Shown: positions 45,890 to 57,029 of the stretch, one piece after another | How the letters are laid out: every line of letters starts with the position of its first letter | How positions within the stretch are numbered: position 1 is the stretch's first letter | Notes under the pieces: model-generated | The model's database searches: none | What the model was told of the DNA's origin: nothing | The model's input: the letters and a program-made list of their open reading frames with translations, nothing else | Program-made: the position numbers and the translations under genes | Source: Gigaspora rosea | Taxonomy: Eukaryota; Glomeromycota; Glomeromycetes; Diversisporales; Gigasporaceae | Direction of reading: 5' to 3' | Assembly (NCBI GenBank): GCA_003550325.1 | Contig: QKWP01001151.1 | Span: forward strand, 1-64,000 | DNA length: 64,000 nt

Positions 45890-46385
45890 ACTTCTTATTT
45901 TTATTGATTTAGTCGGTGATTATGATAATAGTAAGTGTATTTAAAATAAACTATTTCTTTATTTATATTAAATTAGTCCGTAAGCATAGTCTAAGATATG
46001 GCAAAAAAAAACTTTTTGCTGCTCCTTAAATTATTCTATCATAGTAAAATTATAAATTATCTACCATTTCTCATCAAGTCACTTATTTAGGTTAATTTTA
46101 ACCAGGAAGTATAAAATAATTTGTTGAAATATCGTCCTTGCTGATTTATCGATAAACAATCTTTTATTCAAGTTAATTTAGTCAATTTTATTTATTAATT
46201 GAAATATTTGAAATAATTAATTATTATTTCTATTCGTACTAATTTATAATTCTTATAACTTATTTCTGAAAAATTTTTTAATTTTAAATTTAATCTTGTC
46301 TGAACTCAAAATGTACTTGTCCTATGTACATTTGTAATGGATATTTTGATCACTAAAATTTTGAGTATAAACCACTCCATGCTCA
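45890..46385 (+). repeat. Dispersed repeat, copy B
   Basis: Reverse-complement partner of 8650-9160. Collinear for about 0.5 kb. Confidence 0.65.
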
Positions 46386-46874
46386 GTGTGGTTATGGGAA
46401 TTAAAAAGATGGGTTATACTCCAGAGCTACTAATGCTACTCTAGATTAAAAATATAAATAATTTTATCAATTGTTATATAATAAGGTAAAGAATTTTATT
46501 AAAACATTCAGCATCATAATAAATAAAGTTGTTCTAGATATAGTATTATAATCTATAATTAGTAAAGCATTTTAACATATGCTATAAAATTTAATATGCT
46601 CCAGGTGAAATTATAGAATTTAATCAGGAACAATAGCTTTGTTTTAATAGTTACACTGGCCGAGTGTACACTGTACCACTCTGGATCATTCTGTTAACAG
46701 ACTATTAACAAATATATTGATTTATATAAAAGGCATAAAGTGTTTTAATGTAAAAGCTTGTAAAATTAAAAATAAGAAAAAAAAATAATATTGAAGAACA
46801 TAATTAATGAAATTTCAGATGAATATATTAAAAAGAGATTGATGTTGTGTATTAACATGTAAAAAAAAATTGAT
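46386..46874. other. AT-rich intergenic, nothing recognised
   Basis: Lies downstream of the ML-domain relic. A direct/inverted GAGTGTACACTGTACCACTC word is at about 46664-46684. Nothing else was seen. Confidence 0.3.
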
Positions 46875-47292
46875 TTATCGAGAATGGTCAAACAATATAC
46901 AGTGGTGTGCTACTTCTATTGCATAATCAGATACTACAACTGAAAACGTAAAAGTATTTGGTATAAATTTTGGTATTGGTACGTTGAAAGTATCTGCAAT
47001 ACGGGTTGTGCCTGGTTTAAGTGAATGCATAGTATCACCAACAATGCGACCATACTCATCATTAAATGAAAAAAATATGGCAGTAGATGCTATGGTTGCA
47101 ATACTCAATGTTTGAGAAAGCTAACTTGCATGATCGTTCCGGAGGACCAATGGGATCAGGTGACTATTGTGCATTTATAATGGGTTCATCTAAACTGTTA
47201 ATTGAGCAATTTGTCCAATCAACATTTGCATTCACCATGAAAGGCAAAGACAGCAATAAAAATATCTTTACAAAAATCAAATTTCCATTTAT
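46875..47292 (-). pseudogene. ML/NPC2-like secreted lipid-binding protein pseudogene
   Basis: The minus strand reads, from 47292, a signal-peptide-like NGNLIFVKIFLLLSLPFMVN, then DWTNCSINSLDEPI, an in-frame stop (47164-47166), SPDPIGPPERSCKLAF, and after a frame change at about 47060-47110 STAIFFSFNDEYGRIVGD, KPGTTRIADTFNVPIP, NTFTFSVVVSDYAIEVA and a stop at 46875. The pattern SPDP...GD...KAGTT..DT.NVPIP..PNTFT..VVV.D is that of fungal MD-2-related lipid-recognition (PG/PI transfer, NPC2-like) proteins, and about 140 codons fits the family. The expected start codon reads ATA. With a lost start, one stop and one frameshift it is a recent-looking pseudogene. The product would have been secreted. 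The open frame on the opposite strand (47087-47314) is a shadow. Confidence 0.6.
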
Positions 47293-47643
47293 AATTTCTT
47301 TATCTATCTACAGTTAAATTAGGTTATTTGTTTTGCTCAAATTTCGAATGTAATTATTAATAATCTATGGTCCTATTTATATAAAAAAATAAAATTCCAA
47401 TTTTCTTAAAATCACATGCAAATTCCTAATCATTTTATATAAAAATCAATCCTTCATAAGTAAGCACTCTATAAATTGAAACACATGGTTAAATATGTAT
47501 GTAAATCAAGGTTAGCAATTTTTTTTCAGCACTGTTTACCTTCATGAATAACCATTTCAGAAAGAAAATATATTTAACATATAGATGATTTCATCTATGA
47601 TTTATTTCATCGACAGCTCACTTCACAAAGTAATTCTAGTCAG

Positions 47644-48837
47644 TAGTGTTCCGCACGGATCGGATCAGATAGATATTTTTAAAGATCCGGATCCGATCTA
47701 AAAACTGGATCGAATCCAAGTACAGATTCGGATCCAAACAAGAAAGATCTGAATCCGGATCTGGATCTGATAATAGATAATGCTTTTCTTAAATATGCAC
47801 TTATTTGCATAATCGCTTTGATATTTTTTAATTATTTTTTTTATTATGACGATTTTTTTTTAATTATTACGATATTTTTTAATTATAGTGATATTTTTTA
47901 ATCATTACGATATTTTTTTTAATCATACGAAAATTATGATAATTTTTTATAATTATTATTTTCAGATCATTAATAATTAATGTCATAACTTTTGAAAGAA
48001 CTTTTGAACCAATTTATTTTCCAAGCAAATATCTTATGATTTAAATAAAAATTATAAAAAAATAATATTATTACGGATATATAAATTATTATTTACTGAT
48101 TTAGAAGAATTTCTCAAGCACATGCGTACTACAAGCTGCTTTTGCGAAAGATTATCTTTATTCGATTTTTCATATCTGCCCATGTTTTCACGACTTCTTA
48201 ATACTTATCTGGTTCAATATCTGATAATTTATTTAAATTAGCAGGCGACTCATTATATCTGCTCAAGTATGACTTAATGAACTTAGCAAAATAATTGCAT
48301 GATTTAGAACTATTGAAAATTATATTGTTATATACATATGGTTCATCTAGTTTTCTCCACCATGACTTTAAACATCAAAAAGTTCTTCGGTATCAGAAAA
48401 AGTTACTTTTAAAAAAGTTCCTTGTTCAACATCAAAATACGTAATGCGAAGTTCTTTAAATCTAAAATTTATTATCAAAAGTTCCTTTCTTTTATAATTG
48501 TTGGGGATTAGAAGGCTTAGAAAGTTTAGAAAATTTAAAAAGCTTAGAAAACTTAGAAGGCATAATAAACTTAATAAGGCATTCAAAGTTTATTTAACGG
48601 TTTAGAGATATAATAAAACAAAAATTAGATGCCTTAGAAGTTAAGAGAACATTTTTTTTAGTAATTTAAGCCAATCAGAATTCAGCCTATTATTAGAATG
48701 GATCCAAATAGATCTACCGAATCAGATCCTAACATGGATCCAGATTCAGTAGTATTTATAAATTATGAATCTGGATCAGATTTGAACACCAGATCTGGAT
48801 CAGATCTGGCTCCTCGGATTGGATTTGTGGAACACTA
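47644..48837. mobile_element. 1,194-bp hAT-like element, perfect 8-bp duplication CTAGTCAG
   Basis: The termini TAGTGTTCCGC and GTGGAACACTA are flanked by identical CTAGTCAG (47636-47643, 48838-48845). About 120 bp at each end is packed with GGATC/GATCC words (AGATCCGGATCCGATCT and similar). The interior has a decayed minus-strand reading frame. Same terminal family as 23237-23521. Confidence 0.88.
48130..48590 (-). pseudogene. Unrecognised reading frame inside the hAT-like element
   Basis: An open block at 48368-48586 has a low-complexity Leu/Phe start and ends FSDTEELFDV. A second block in another frame follows at about 48130-48360, with WWRKLDEPYVYNN, YFAKFIKSYLSRYNESPANL and VVKTWADMKNRIK, holding single stops. 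The composition looks like real former coding sequence (charged, Trp-containing). I do not recognise a transposase domain. It may be a captured host fragment or an eroded transposase. Confidence 0.35.
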
Positions 48838-48975
48838 CTAGTCAGTCATTAAGATAAAAAAAATGTTAATTTATCTGTAAAATAAACTGTTAGTGAATAA
48901 ACAAACTTTTCTTGATTAACTGTCTAAAAGTAAATTAATTGTCTGTAAAATAAGTTGTCCATGAAGTGATTATCA

Positions 48976-50560
48976 GTAAATGACACAAAAAAAAAAATAA
49001 ACATTTTTGAGCTGAAATTTATTGTATTACCTTATTTCTTAAGGATTATCATTTGATTATTAATATATTTCTATGCATTTTTTGCGCAATTTCCTGATGC
49101 CCACCTTTCCAAAAATATCATTATCATTTTTTGTTATGGAACTTCTTTCTCCTATTTGAAAGAACAACTTTCATAATATGAGTACAACGCGAACAAGGCA
49201 TACAGTATCACATAAGCAGAGCAAACTTTCTCGAACATCGTAAAGTTCGGGGATTTGTAATTTTGTACTCTGGGGTGCAGTGGGATTGTCTGTAGCTGAA
49301 CCCAGTAAATTTCGTCATAATGCATATACCGTGACCTATCGTCACTAGGAAAGTGACAATATTGCCGATCTCATAATATTAACGACCATATTCTGAAATA
49401 TAACTCATTTAGTTGATAGAAGTTTTCACCAAAGGGTTTTCCTGATCAAACTAATATCCAGATACCTGATTCTTAGACATGAAGTATAATAAAAAATTTA
49501 ACTATAACTTTTTAACTTGTATTAAAAATTGAAATAATGTATCATAACAATAAATATCAGAAAGCTACCGTAGTCATGTATATCTGTGATTTTTTCAAAT
49601 TTCATGCGTATGAGAATATTTTGAATTAAAGATTTCAAAAAATTTCAGAAAATTACTTAGGATTTTAGACTGCATTATGATTGTTTGAATTATTGACTTA
49701 CTAGATTATAAATTTATGTATTGTTTATAAAAATATCTCTCAGTAATGTTATAGAAATATTAAAATTTACCTGTAAAAATCTCTATTTGATTCTAAATAA
49801 AATGTTATTGATAATTAACACTATGTAAAGTATAATAATTCTTTTTAATTATAGTATTAGAAAATGTCTAAAAAATTTGCTGATTGAAATAATAAATTCA
49901 ATAAATATTTGCAGTATTTTATATATAATTTATTATATTATTTAAACAAAATAGGCTTTTATATAGCTGATAGATTATTCTAAATTACAATATAAAAAGA
50001 TAATAATAACAAAATTTATATCTAAAGGCCAAAGTTTATAAACCTTAATTTACACATTTTCAAAAATTACTATTTGTATATATTTGATTTACAATTTACA
50101 AATAAGGTAGCTGCGCAACAAAGTTGCACTAAAACCAGGAATGAGGAACAATAGGTTATATTTAAGATTTAATTGATAAATTATACTTACTGAATTGAAT
50201 TTACAAGCATGTACACTATTGTACAATGCATATAATATCTCAAAAAACAGAAAAAAGCACATGAATAAGAGTCATAGACTATATGCAAAGATTTATTGTA
50301 ATTATTGAATTATGCTTTACATATGTGCTATAATTAATTAAATTACAAATCTGCTATAATAATTAAGTGATGTAAAGTTTATTACAATAATTCAGATCAG
50401 TGCCACTTCACTGGCAAGTAATTTACTGACAAGATTATTTAGCGCTTAGAAATAATTGCTAGCACTTAGTGTTACTTTGAAATTACTTTTTAGGGGTAAT
50501 TCTGTTTGGATTGGCATATTTTTGGTAATTGGTTTTCTTTTAAATGGCTTTTTTTGGTAA
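48976..50560. other. AT-rich intergenic
   Basis: At 49190-49400 the sequence is less AT-rich, but no frame or domain could be named. A GGTAGCTGCGC motif is at about 50106-50145. Nothing else was recognised. Confidence 0.3.
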
Positions 50561-50614
50561 TTTTTGGTTTCACGAATTTCAGCCGATTGTAGTTGATACT
50601 CTATATCTCTTTCT

Positions 50615-50690
50615 CGCGCATGCTCAAGAGCAGAGCATTGCGATGCGATAGCTCAAGCGTGAGAGAGCTCAAGCAGCTCATGTTTTTTCG
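50615..50690. repeat. Cluster of AGCTCAAG/GAGAGCTCAAG words
   Basis: Within about 70 bases the words TGCTCAAG, AGCTCAAGCG, GAGCTCAAG and AGCTCATG recur with GCGATGCGATAGC between them. It is more GC-rich than the neighbourhood. Could be a transposon end or regulatory cluster; undetermined. Confidence 0.4.
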
Positions 50691-50873
50691 CTTGTCGAAT
50701 GACAGTTGTATATATAATAAAAAAATCACAAATTATGATTTAAAAAGTAAATTCGTGATACTGAATGCATAAATGAAATACTGTATTGCATAACTTCATT
50801 ACCAAAACAGAAAAACAATCGCCTTACCTTATCGGGTAGAAAATTGATACGATAATCGAGGTATGGACTAAAA

Positions 50874-51147
50874 CAGTGTTGTACACAGACATTGTCCTGC
50901 CAATTTTTCAGGGACGCGGACAGTCCGGGATGGGACATCCGGGACATGTCCGCAATAATGTCCCAATATGATAGACATGTCCACCGGGTAAAGCCAATCA
51001 AATTGCGGAATTATATGAATTTTATTGGTAGATGATCACGTGTTAAGTCACAAAATGTCCAGGACAAAAAAAATTCTGGGCGGACATGTCCCGGACGTCC
51101 CATCCCGGACTGTCCGCTGTCCGTGTCCGTGTCCCATGACAACACTG
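50874..51147. mobile_element. 274-bp hAT-like MITE, 8-bp duplication GACTAAAA/GGCTAAAA
   Basis: The termini CAGTGTTGT and ACAACACTG are flanked by GACTAAAA (50866-50873) and GGCTAAAA (51148-51155), seven of eight identical. Both arms consist of GGACAGTCCGGGATGGGACA and CCGGGACATGTCCGC-type GC-rich words. No coding capacity. Confidence 0.85.
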
Positions 51148-51155
51148 GGCTAAAA

Positions 51156-52330
51156 TGTAATCAATTCATGTGTGCTATTTTTGATTAACACTTTTTAAAT
51201 TTGGACTATGAGATTCCTGAATAAAGAAAAAAGTAAAATTATTATCAAACTAAAAATAATATCAAAAATCTATAATTAAGGGGTTTCAGAAATAAAATTC
51301 GTAAATCATCCTCATAATAAGGCAGAGTTGGGGATAACAGTGCAAAATAACCCTTTTTCAGGGATAGCATTTTTGCTCTGCGATGCACTTATATAATTTT
51401 CGCTTATATGTTTGCAAATCGTAAAAAGGCTAAGTATATTCATACATTTGTATGTCCTGTAATCGATTTTTTTCTCATGAATTTTATTTTAAAACTTCAT
51501 TCATTCAAGGTCAACAGATTGAAAAGAGAGCTAAGCAAGAATGGCCCGGTGTGGATGCCAGTAAAAAAAAATGGTTCAATCACATTCCAAATTGAAGAAG
51601 GTGCAGGGGAGAAGATAAGTAATTAATAAATTGCCTAATAGGGACGTTTCACATGAAACTAATATAATTCTTAATAGGTATAAAATGCACGGAAAGCAGA
51701 CAATGGCAACTACAGTAAGAAACCAAATTCGTACCCGACTATCCCTATTCCACTGAATCCTGCCATTTTGCAACCATGTGTATACACAGCCAGCCTGCGT
51801 TATGTAAGTAGGAAACTATCGACTAATCTTAAACATCAATCTAAAGCAGCAATAGCTTAACTGCAAAACTCCTGGTCGACAGCCGTTCCACATATGCAGG
51901 TGAGAAGCCACTACTGACTACAAATAGTTAGATTAATTATATATTGAATGCACTGATGTATGCCATGTATTGTGCTGAAACAAGCTAATACAGTAATAAA
52001 GTTCAGTATCCAGCATTATGTGTTGGTGTGCTTCCAAATAAGACATGCATACGGATTTTTTTATATATATTAGCATGACTCCCGCATGATATCCGTAAAT
52101 GTAGTTATGAAAAAAAATTTTAAAAAACAATTTGGCCTAACCAGTTCGTTTCTGGCATATCCCTGATTAGTTATTTTTTTGATCTGTTTACTTCTTCTGT
52201 CAACTGGCAAAAAAAAAAAGATCTGTAACAGAATCTTTTATGTAAATTATGATAATTTCAAAGTAAACAAACTCATCCCAAGACATGATTTTAATCATTT
52301 GGATGATTAAATTATCATATTTTTGTAATA
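51156..52330. other. Intergenic with unsupported open frames
   Basis: An open frame at 51408-51623 (+) and a hydrophobic one at 51576-51773 (-) overlap each other. Neither shows a domain or start context that I trust. Nothing else was recognised. Confidence 0.3.
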
Positions 52331-52334
52331 AATC

Positions 52335-53475
52335 TAGAATTATGATAAACTACCAGGGTGAGTAATGAAGTTTATTCTTTTTACTTTATCAATAGTTTTC
52401 AAGAGAATGTATGTAATTAACCGTAATTATTTATTCATTCAATAAATTACTAGGGTAAGTATGAAGTTTAATTCTGTTCACTTTAATGATTGTGTTTCAG
52501 AACAATGTATGATTAGCCATAATCATTTAATAAAATTATTAGAATGAGTATTATGTTTAATTTGGTTCACTTTAATGATTGTGTTTCAATAAATCATCAG
52601 GGTGAGTATGAAGTTTAATTCTGTTCATATTGATGATTGTGATTCAAGATGATGTATGATTGATCATAATTTATTTAATCATTAATAAATTATGAGCGTG
52701 AGTATGAAGTATAATTCTTTCCACTTTAACGATAGTGTTTCAAGAGATTGTATATACAATTAACCATAATTATACTAGCATGAGCATCAAGCTTAATTCT
52801 ATCCACCTTAATTATTATGTTTCAAGAGAATTTATAATTAACCGTAATCATTTAATTGTTCAATAAATTACTAGAATGAGTTTTAATGATTTTGAGGATA
52901 ATGTATTAATCTTAAATTACTAGTGTGAGTATGAAGTTTAATTCTGTTCACTTTAACAATCATTTTTTAAGACAATGTATAATTAACCATAGTCATGTTT
53001 TCATTAAATAATCATTAGCATAATTATAAAGCTTGATTTTGTTCACTTTAATGATTATGTTTCAACTGTAATTATTTGTCATGGTTTGCAAATCTGCAGA
53101 TTGCTGCATACCCATACAATCACTTGATTGTTGTTCGATTGTGTGATTGAAAAGATTGTAAAAGATTGTAAAATGTGTTTTTTGGCTATATCTATGCTCA
53201 CTAAAACTTAATATAGAATTGCGCAGTTGGACAACAATTAGGTAATTGTTCAAGTAATTGTAGTAATTGTATGAGTACGCATCGATTTACAAATTTAATC
53301 AAAAAACATCAATTTGCAAACTGTGATAATTGTTCAATAAATTACCATTGTGAGTATAAAGTTTAATTATTTTCACTTTAACAATTGTGTTTCATATCAA
53401 TGTATAATTAATTACAATCATTTAATTATTTAATAAATTACCATGCATTAATTTAAATTGACTACCAGTTTAATC
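52335..53475. repeat. Tandem array of a ~95-bp unit (about 10 copies)
   Basis: The unit has AATAAATTACTAGGGTGAGT, ATGAAGTTTAATTCTGTTCA, CTTTAATGATTGTGTTTCAA and AATGTATAATTAACCATAAT. Copies are diverged and some truncated. It is interrupted by an insertion at about 53079-53324. Confidence 0.8.
53079..53324. mobile_element. ~246-bp inverted-repeat insertion in the 52-53 kb array
   Basis: The left end CATGGTTTGCAAATCTGCAG and right end (reverse complement) CACAGTTTGCAAATTGATG are inverted. CATACAATCAC / CATACAATTAC words recur inside each arm. It interrupts one repeat unit. Target duplication uncertain (TAATTATT / TAATTGTT). Confidence 0.55.
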
Positions 53476-53514
53476 CTTTAACCCCATGCTGAAGGCACGG
53501 GCTAATATGCTAAT

Positions 53515-53880
53515 ATTTTTATAAATAAAGACATATTTATTATCAAATAAGTGATGTACAAATATTATTTAAATTAAAATTTGAATACACTTATTTATAT
53601 AATATTCCTTATTATATACATATCAATTTATGCTTAACATGTCTAAAATTTCAAATTGACAACATCAAATTAAACAAATAAGGGTTTCAATTAAAATTTA
53701 CAAATCTTATTTTGATAAAATAAGATGATGTGCAAATATTTATTTTTTAATTAAAATTCGAATACTTATTTATAAATTATTTTATTGTTAATCGATATTA
53801 CTTCTAATATTGTTTTATGCTTAACATCTAAAATTTCACATCGACAACATCAAATTAAACAAATAAATAATCTTCTATAA
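53515..53880. repeat. ~185-bp tandem duplication
   Basis: Two copies share GATGT(A/G)CAAATATT, AATTAAAATT(T/C)GAATAC, TTATGCTTAACAT and ACAACATCAAATTAAACAAA, about 185 bases apart. Confidence 0.75.
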
Positions 53881-54059
53881 TGAATACTCAACTAGGACTA
53901 ATAAGGCTATAACTAAAGTTCTGAATAAAGTAATTGATGAACTATTGGAATTAATACAAGCTATGGAACTAGGTCGATATCTTACTATACGTAAAAAACA
54001 ATTAAATCTAACAATTTTTCAAGTTCTTTTGCTTAATTATAATAATTTGCTTGAAAGTT

Positions 54060-54655
54060 CTTATTGGAAGCATATAAATATATAAATAACTTAAGTAATA
54101 TTTGTTAAGCTATATAAAAACAAAAATCTAAGCAAATGTTTTAATAAGTTATATAAAAAATATTTTTAGTGAAACTTTATTAAGTTATATAAAAAAATAA
54201 TTTAAGCAAATATTTAGTAAGTAATCTTAAAAATAATTTAATAAGCTATATAAAAGAATAATTTAAGCAAAGATTTAATTAGTAATTTGAACAAAAGTTT
54301 AGTAAACAATTTTGAGCAAAGCTTAGTAAATAATTTGAGCTAAAATTTAGTTAGCTATATAGAAAAATAACTTAACTGAAGGTTTAATAAATAGTTTGAG
54401 CAAAGGTTCAGCAAGGTGATATAAAAAACAATTTAAGTGTGATTTAATAAGTAATTTGAGCAAAGGTTTGGCAATTAATTTGAGCAAATAATCAGTAAGC
54501 AATTTGAGCAAAATTTTTGTAGTAATTTGAGCGAAGGTTCAGTATGTTATATAAAAAAACAACTTTAGCAAAGGTTTAATAAGTAATTTGAGCAAAAATT
54601 CAATATGTAATTTTTGAGCAAAAGTTCAGTATATAATTTGAGTAAAAGTTTTATT
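54060..54655. repeat. Short-period tandem array (AGTAATTTGAGCAAAGGTTT units)
   Basis: Alternating units of about 23 bp (AGTAATTTGAGCAAAGGTTT) and about 37 bp (AGTTATATAAAAAAATAATT plus TAAGCAAAGATTTAATA) repeat roughly twenty times with divergence. No coding sense. Confidence 0.8.
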
Positions 54656-55555
54656 ATTTACACTTTTATTAGTAAATACAAAAAAAATATAGTAAAATTT
54701 GAAAAGTAAATAAATAAAAAATAATTTTTGTTAAAAATTTGACTAATAGAAATTTATATCTATTATTATAGGAAATAAAAAAAGAAGAATAATAAAATAG
54801 AAATAATACTAGAAAACAGATAAAAACAAAACCAAGCATTTTCAATTTTCAAGTATAAGCTTATTATCTCTAATAAAATCTTAGAACAGATAGCCTTAAC
54901 TTACAAAAAAAATACATTCTTCCCTCTTTATAATCACCTCCCATATAATCACACCAAATAAAAGTCTCTTTCTAATTATTCCTCTATTTGAGTCCAATTA
55001 CTATTTAATATATAATTACAAACCTCTATATAAGCACACCTCTTTATAAGCACATTTTACAATTTTGCTCTTTATTTGCATTTATAATAATCACAACAAT
55101 TAAAATGACACTTTGAGCAGCAACTTCAAACCAAAAAACAAACCAAAAAAATAATACAAATATACTATATTTGCAACTTTACTACATTTCTTTATTCTAT
55201 ACTACCAGATATTAATTACAAATTTCAAAATTAACAGATATTAAGATATACCAACTACTTAAGACTAGACCGCAACTCTAATATTACTAATATGAAAACT
55301 AATAAACCAAAATTTATTATGCTTCAAAAGTGTAAAGGTCTATTACACAATAAAATTATCCTAAAACTTAGATTCTAAAACTTTAATTTAGACATTAACC
55401 ATTTTGAAATAATAATACTATACAAATAAGCTAAAAAAAAGCAAACTCCCTGCGCATAAGCAGGCGCATAACTTGTTATTAATTTACCAATGATTTCTGT
55501 TCTTATAAATTTAGGACAAACTTTTTAGAAATTTCTTTGATTTCATCTTATGAAT
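54656..55555. other. AT-rich intergenic, nothing recognised
   Basis: Only a small hairpin word, TGCGCATAAGCAGGCGCA, at about 55450-55467 stands out. No gene was recognised. Confidence 0.3.
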
Positions 55556-55794
55556 TATCTAGTTCTTCAGAAATTACATTGCTATTTTAAAAATAAATTT
55601 CCAAAGAAAACAAAGTATCATATGGCTTTTAGAATGAAATCAAAATAACTTCAGGAAATAGCCCTATAAAAATTTATCTAGTTCTTCAGGAATTACATTG
55701 CTATTTTCAAAATAAATTTCCAAAGAAAACATAGTATCATGTGGCTTTTAGAATAAAATCAAAATAACTTCAGAAAACAGCCCTATGAAAATTG
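55556..55794. repeat. 119-bp tandem duplication, 2 copies
   Basis: The unit running from TATCTAGTTCTTCAG to CAG(G/A)AAA(T/C)AGCCCTAT is present twice head to tail (55556, 55675), with only about six differences by eye. Confidence 0.88.
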
Positions 55795-56586
55795 GTACAC
55801 AAAAATGCATGCATAAATATAGTATTTATGTGGGTAAGCATGGGTTTTATAATCACTACATGGAAACTGCATGGCAATACTGTTTATTCTACATGTTATC
55901 ACATCAAAAATTTGAAATTCATGCACTATAGTAAAGCAAAACCATAGCTCTGCTGATTCACTATGATTCACCTGTGCACTAAAGTAAAAAAAAAAGAGAT
56001 ACAAGACCTAATCCTGACCCTGATACTCTGCAAAAAACTATCTAGAAAATTGTAAAAAAACTATCATTAAACCTTTACGATACTATTGAAGAAAAGAAAA
56101 CAATTATTAAAAGTCCACTTCTTGTAAGCAAAATCAGTCTATTCCTAATCTATAAAAGCATAGTTTAGTTAATAATGTTTAATTAACAATTAGAATTATG
56201 ATGTATAATATTGGTTAGATTTGAGACTATACCAAGCTATTACAATAGCTATTCCAAATTTAGTAATATTAGTCATAGAATTTGATTCAACAATTATAGC
56301 ATAATTAATTAGATCTAAAAGGTTTGATTATGTTCTTTTTTTTTGTTTTCTAGTTTTTAGCTTAAGTTTACAGTTTTAGCTAGGCAAAACTTCTAAAACC
56401 TCTGAAACCCAGTTTTGGTAGAAGCCCCAAATTCAAAAATATATAGTTTTTTATTTAAAAATTATATTTTTTAATTATTTAAGTACATTTAACAAGATAA
56501 ATTAGAAAATATAACTATATGGTATTAAAACTACATTCTTTACACGCAATTTGCAAGTTACAAAATTGAATTTGCTTTGCTAGATA
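55795..56586. other. AT-rich intergenic, nothing recognised
   Basis: No domain, repeat or terminal structure was seen. Confidence 0.3.
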
Positions 56587-56901
56587 CAGGTTGAATCAAT
56601 AAATACTAAGAAACAAATCTCCCAGTATATACCCAGTATTCTACTATAGATTTATTAAAAACCTATTGCATAGTAGAATATTAGTAGCATATTAGTAAGA
56701 TAATAAAAGGTAGATCATTATAAGTAATATACCAGAATATTTTAGTATTTTAGTCTTAGTACTATTGGAACCAAATATAAGATACTGTGATATCCAGGTA
56801 TATTACTATTATACCACTAGTATCAATCTTCTTTCTGGTATCTTATGATATGCTTCTTAGTATATGCCCTGTGTATACCTAGAATTTATTGATCCAACCT
56901 G
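56587..56901. mobile_element. 315-bp MITE, TA target (CAGGTTGAATCAATAAAT family)
   Basis: The left end CAGGTTGAATCAATAAATAC and right end (reverse complement) CAGGTTGGATCAATAAATTC are flanked by TA (56585-56586, 56902-56903). A decayed terminus of the same family (CAGATTAAATTAATAAATAC) is near 58654. Confidence 0.75.
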
Positions 56902-56937
56902 TAAAAACTAGAGTTATTAAAGTTTAAAAATTAAAAT

Positions 56938-57023
56938 CTTATATATTATTAAATTTTAATATTTAGAAATAATATAAAACCTTATATATTATTAAATTTT
57001 AATATTTAGAAATAATATAAAAC
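56938..57023. repeat. Perfect 43-bp tandem duplication
   Basis: CTTATATATTATTAAATTTT plus the following 23 bases is present twice without a mismatch (56938-56980, 56981-57023), so the duplication is recent. Confidence 0.9.
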
Positions 57024-57029
57024 ATAGAA

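Larger units (their letters stand above)
47598..48975. mobile_element. MITE of the 33519-33868 family, split by a hAT-like element
   Basis: The left part TTTCATCGACAGCTCACTTC (about 47600-47635) and right part (reverse complement) AATCACTTCATGGACAACTT (about 48945-48975) are inverted ends resembling the 33519 element. Between them lies the 1,194-bp hAT-like insertion, leaving a MITE of about 180 bp. Confidence 0.5.

Noticed and set aside
47087-47317. Plus-strand 76-codon frame
   Set aside because: Antisense to the ML-domain relic, which explains the sequence better.
51408-51773. Overlapping plus and minus open frames, one hydrophobic
   Set aside because: They contradict each other, with no domain, no splice context and no repeat support.
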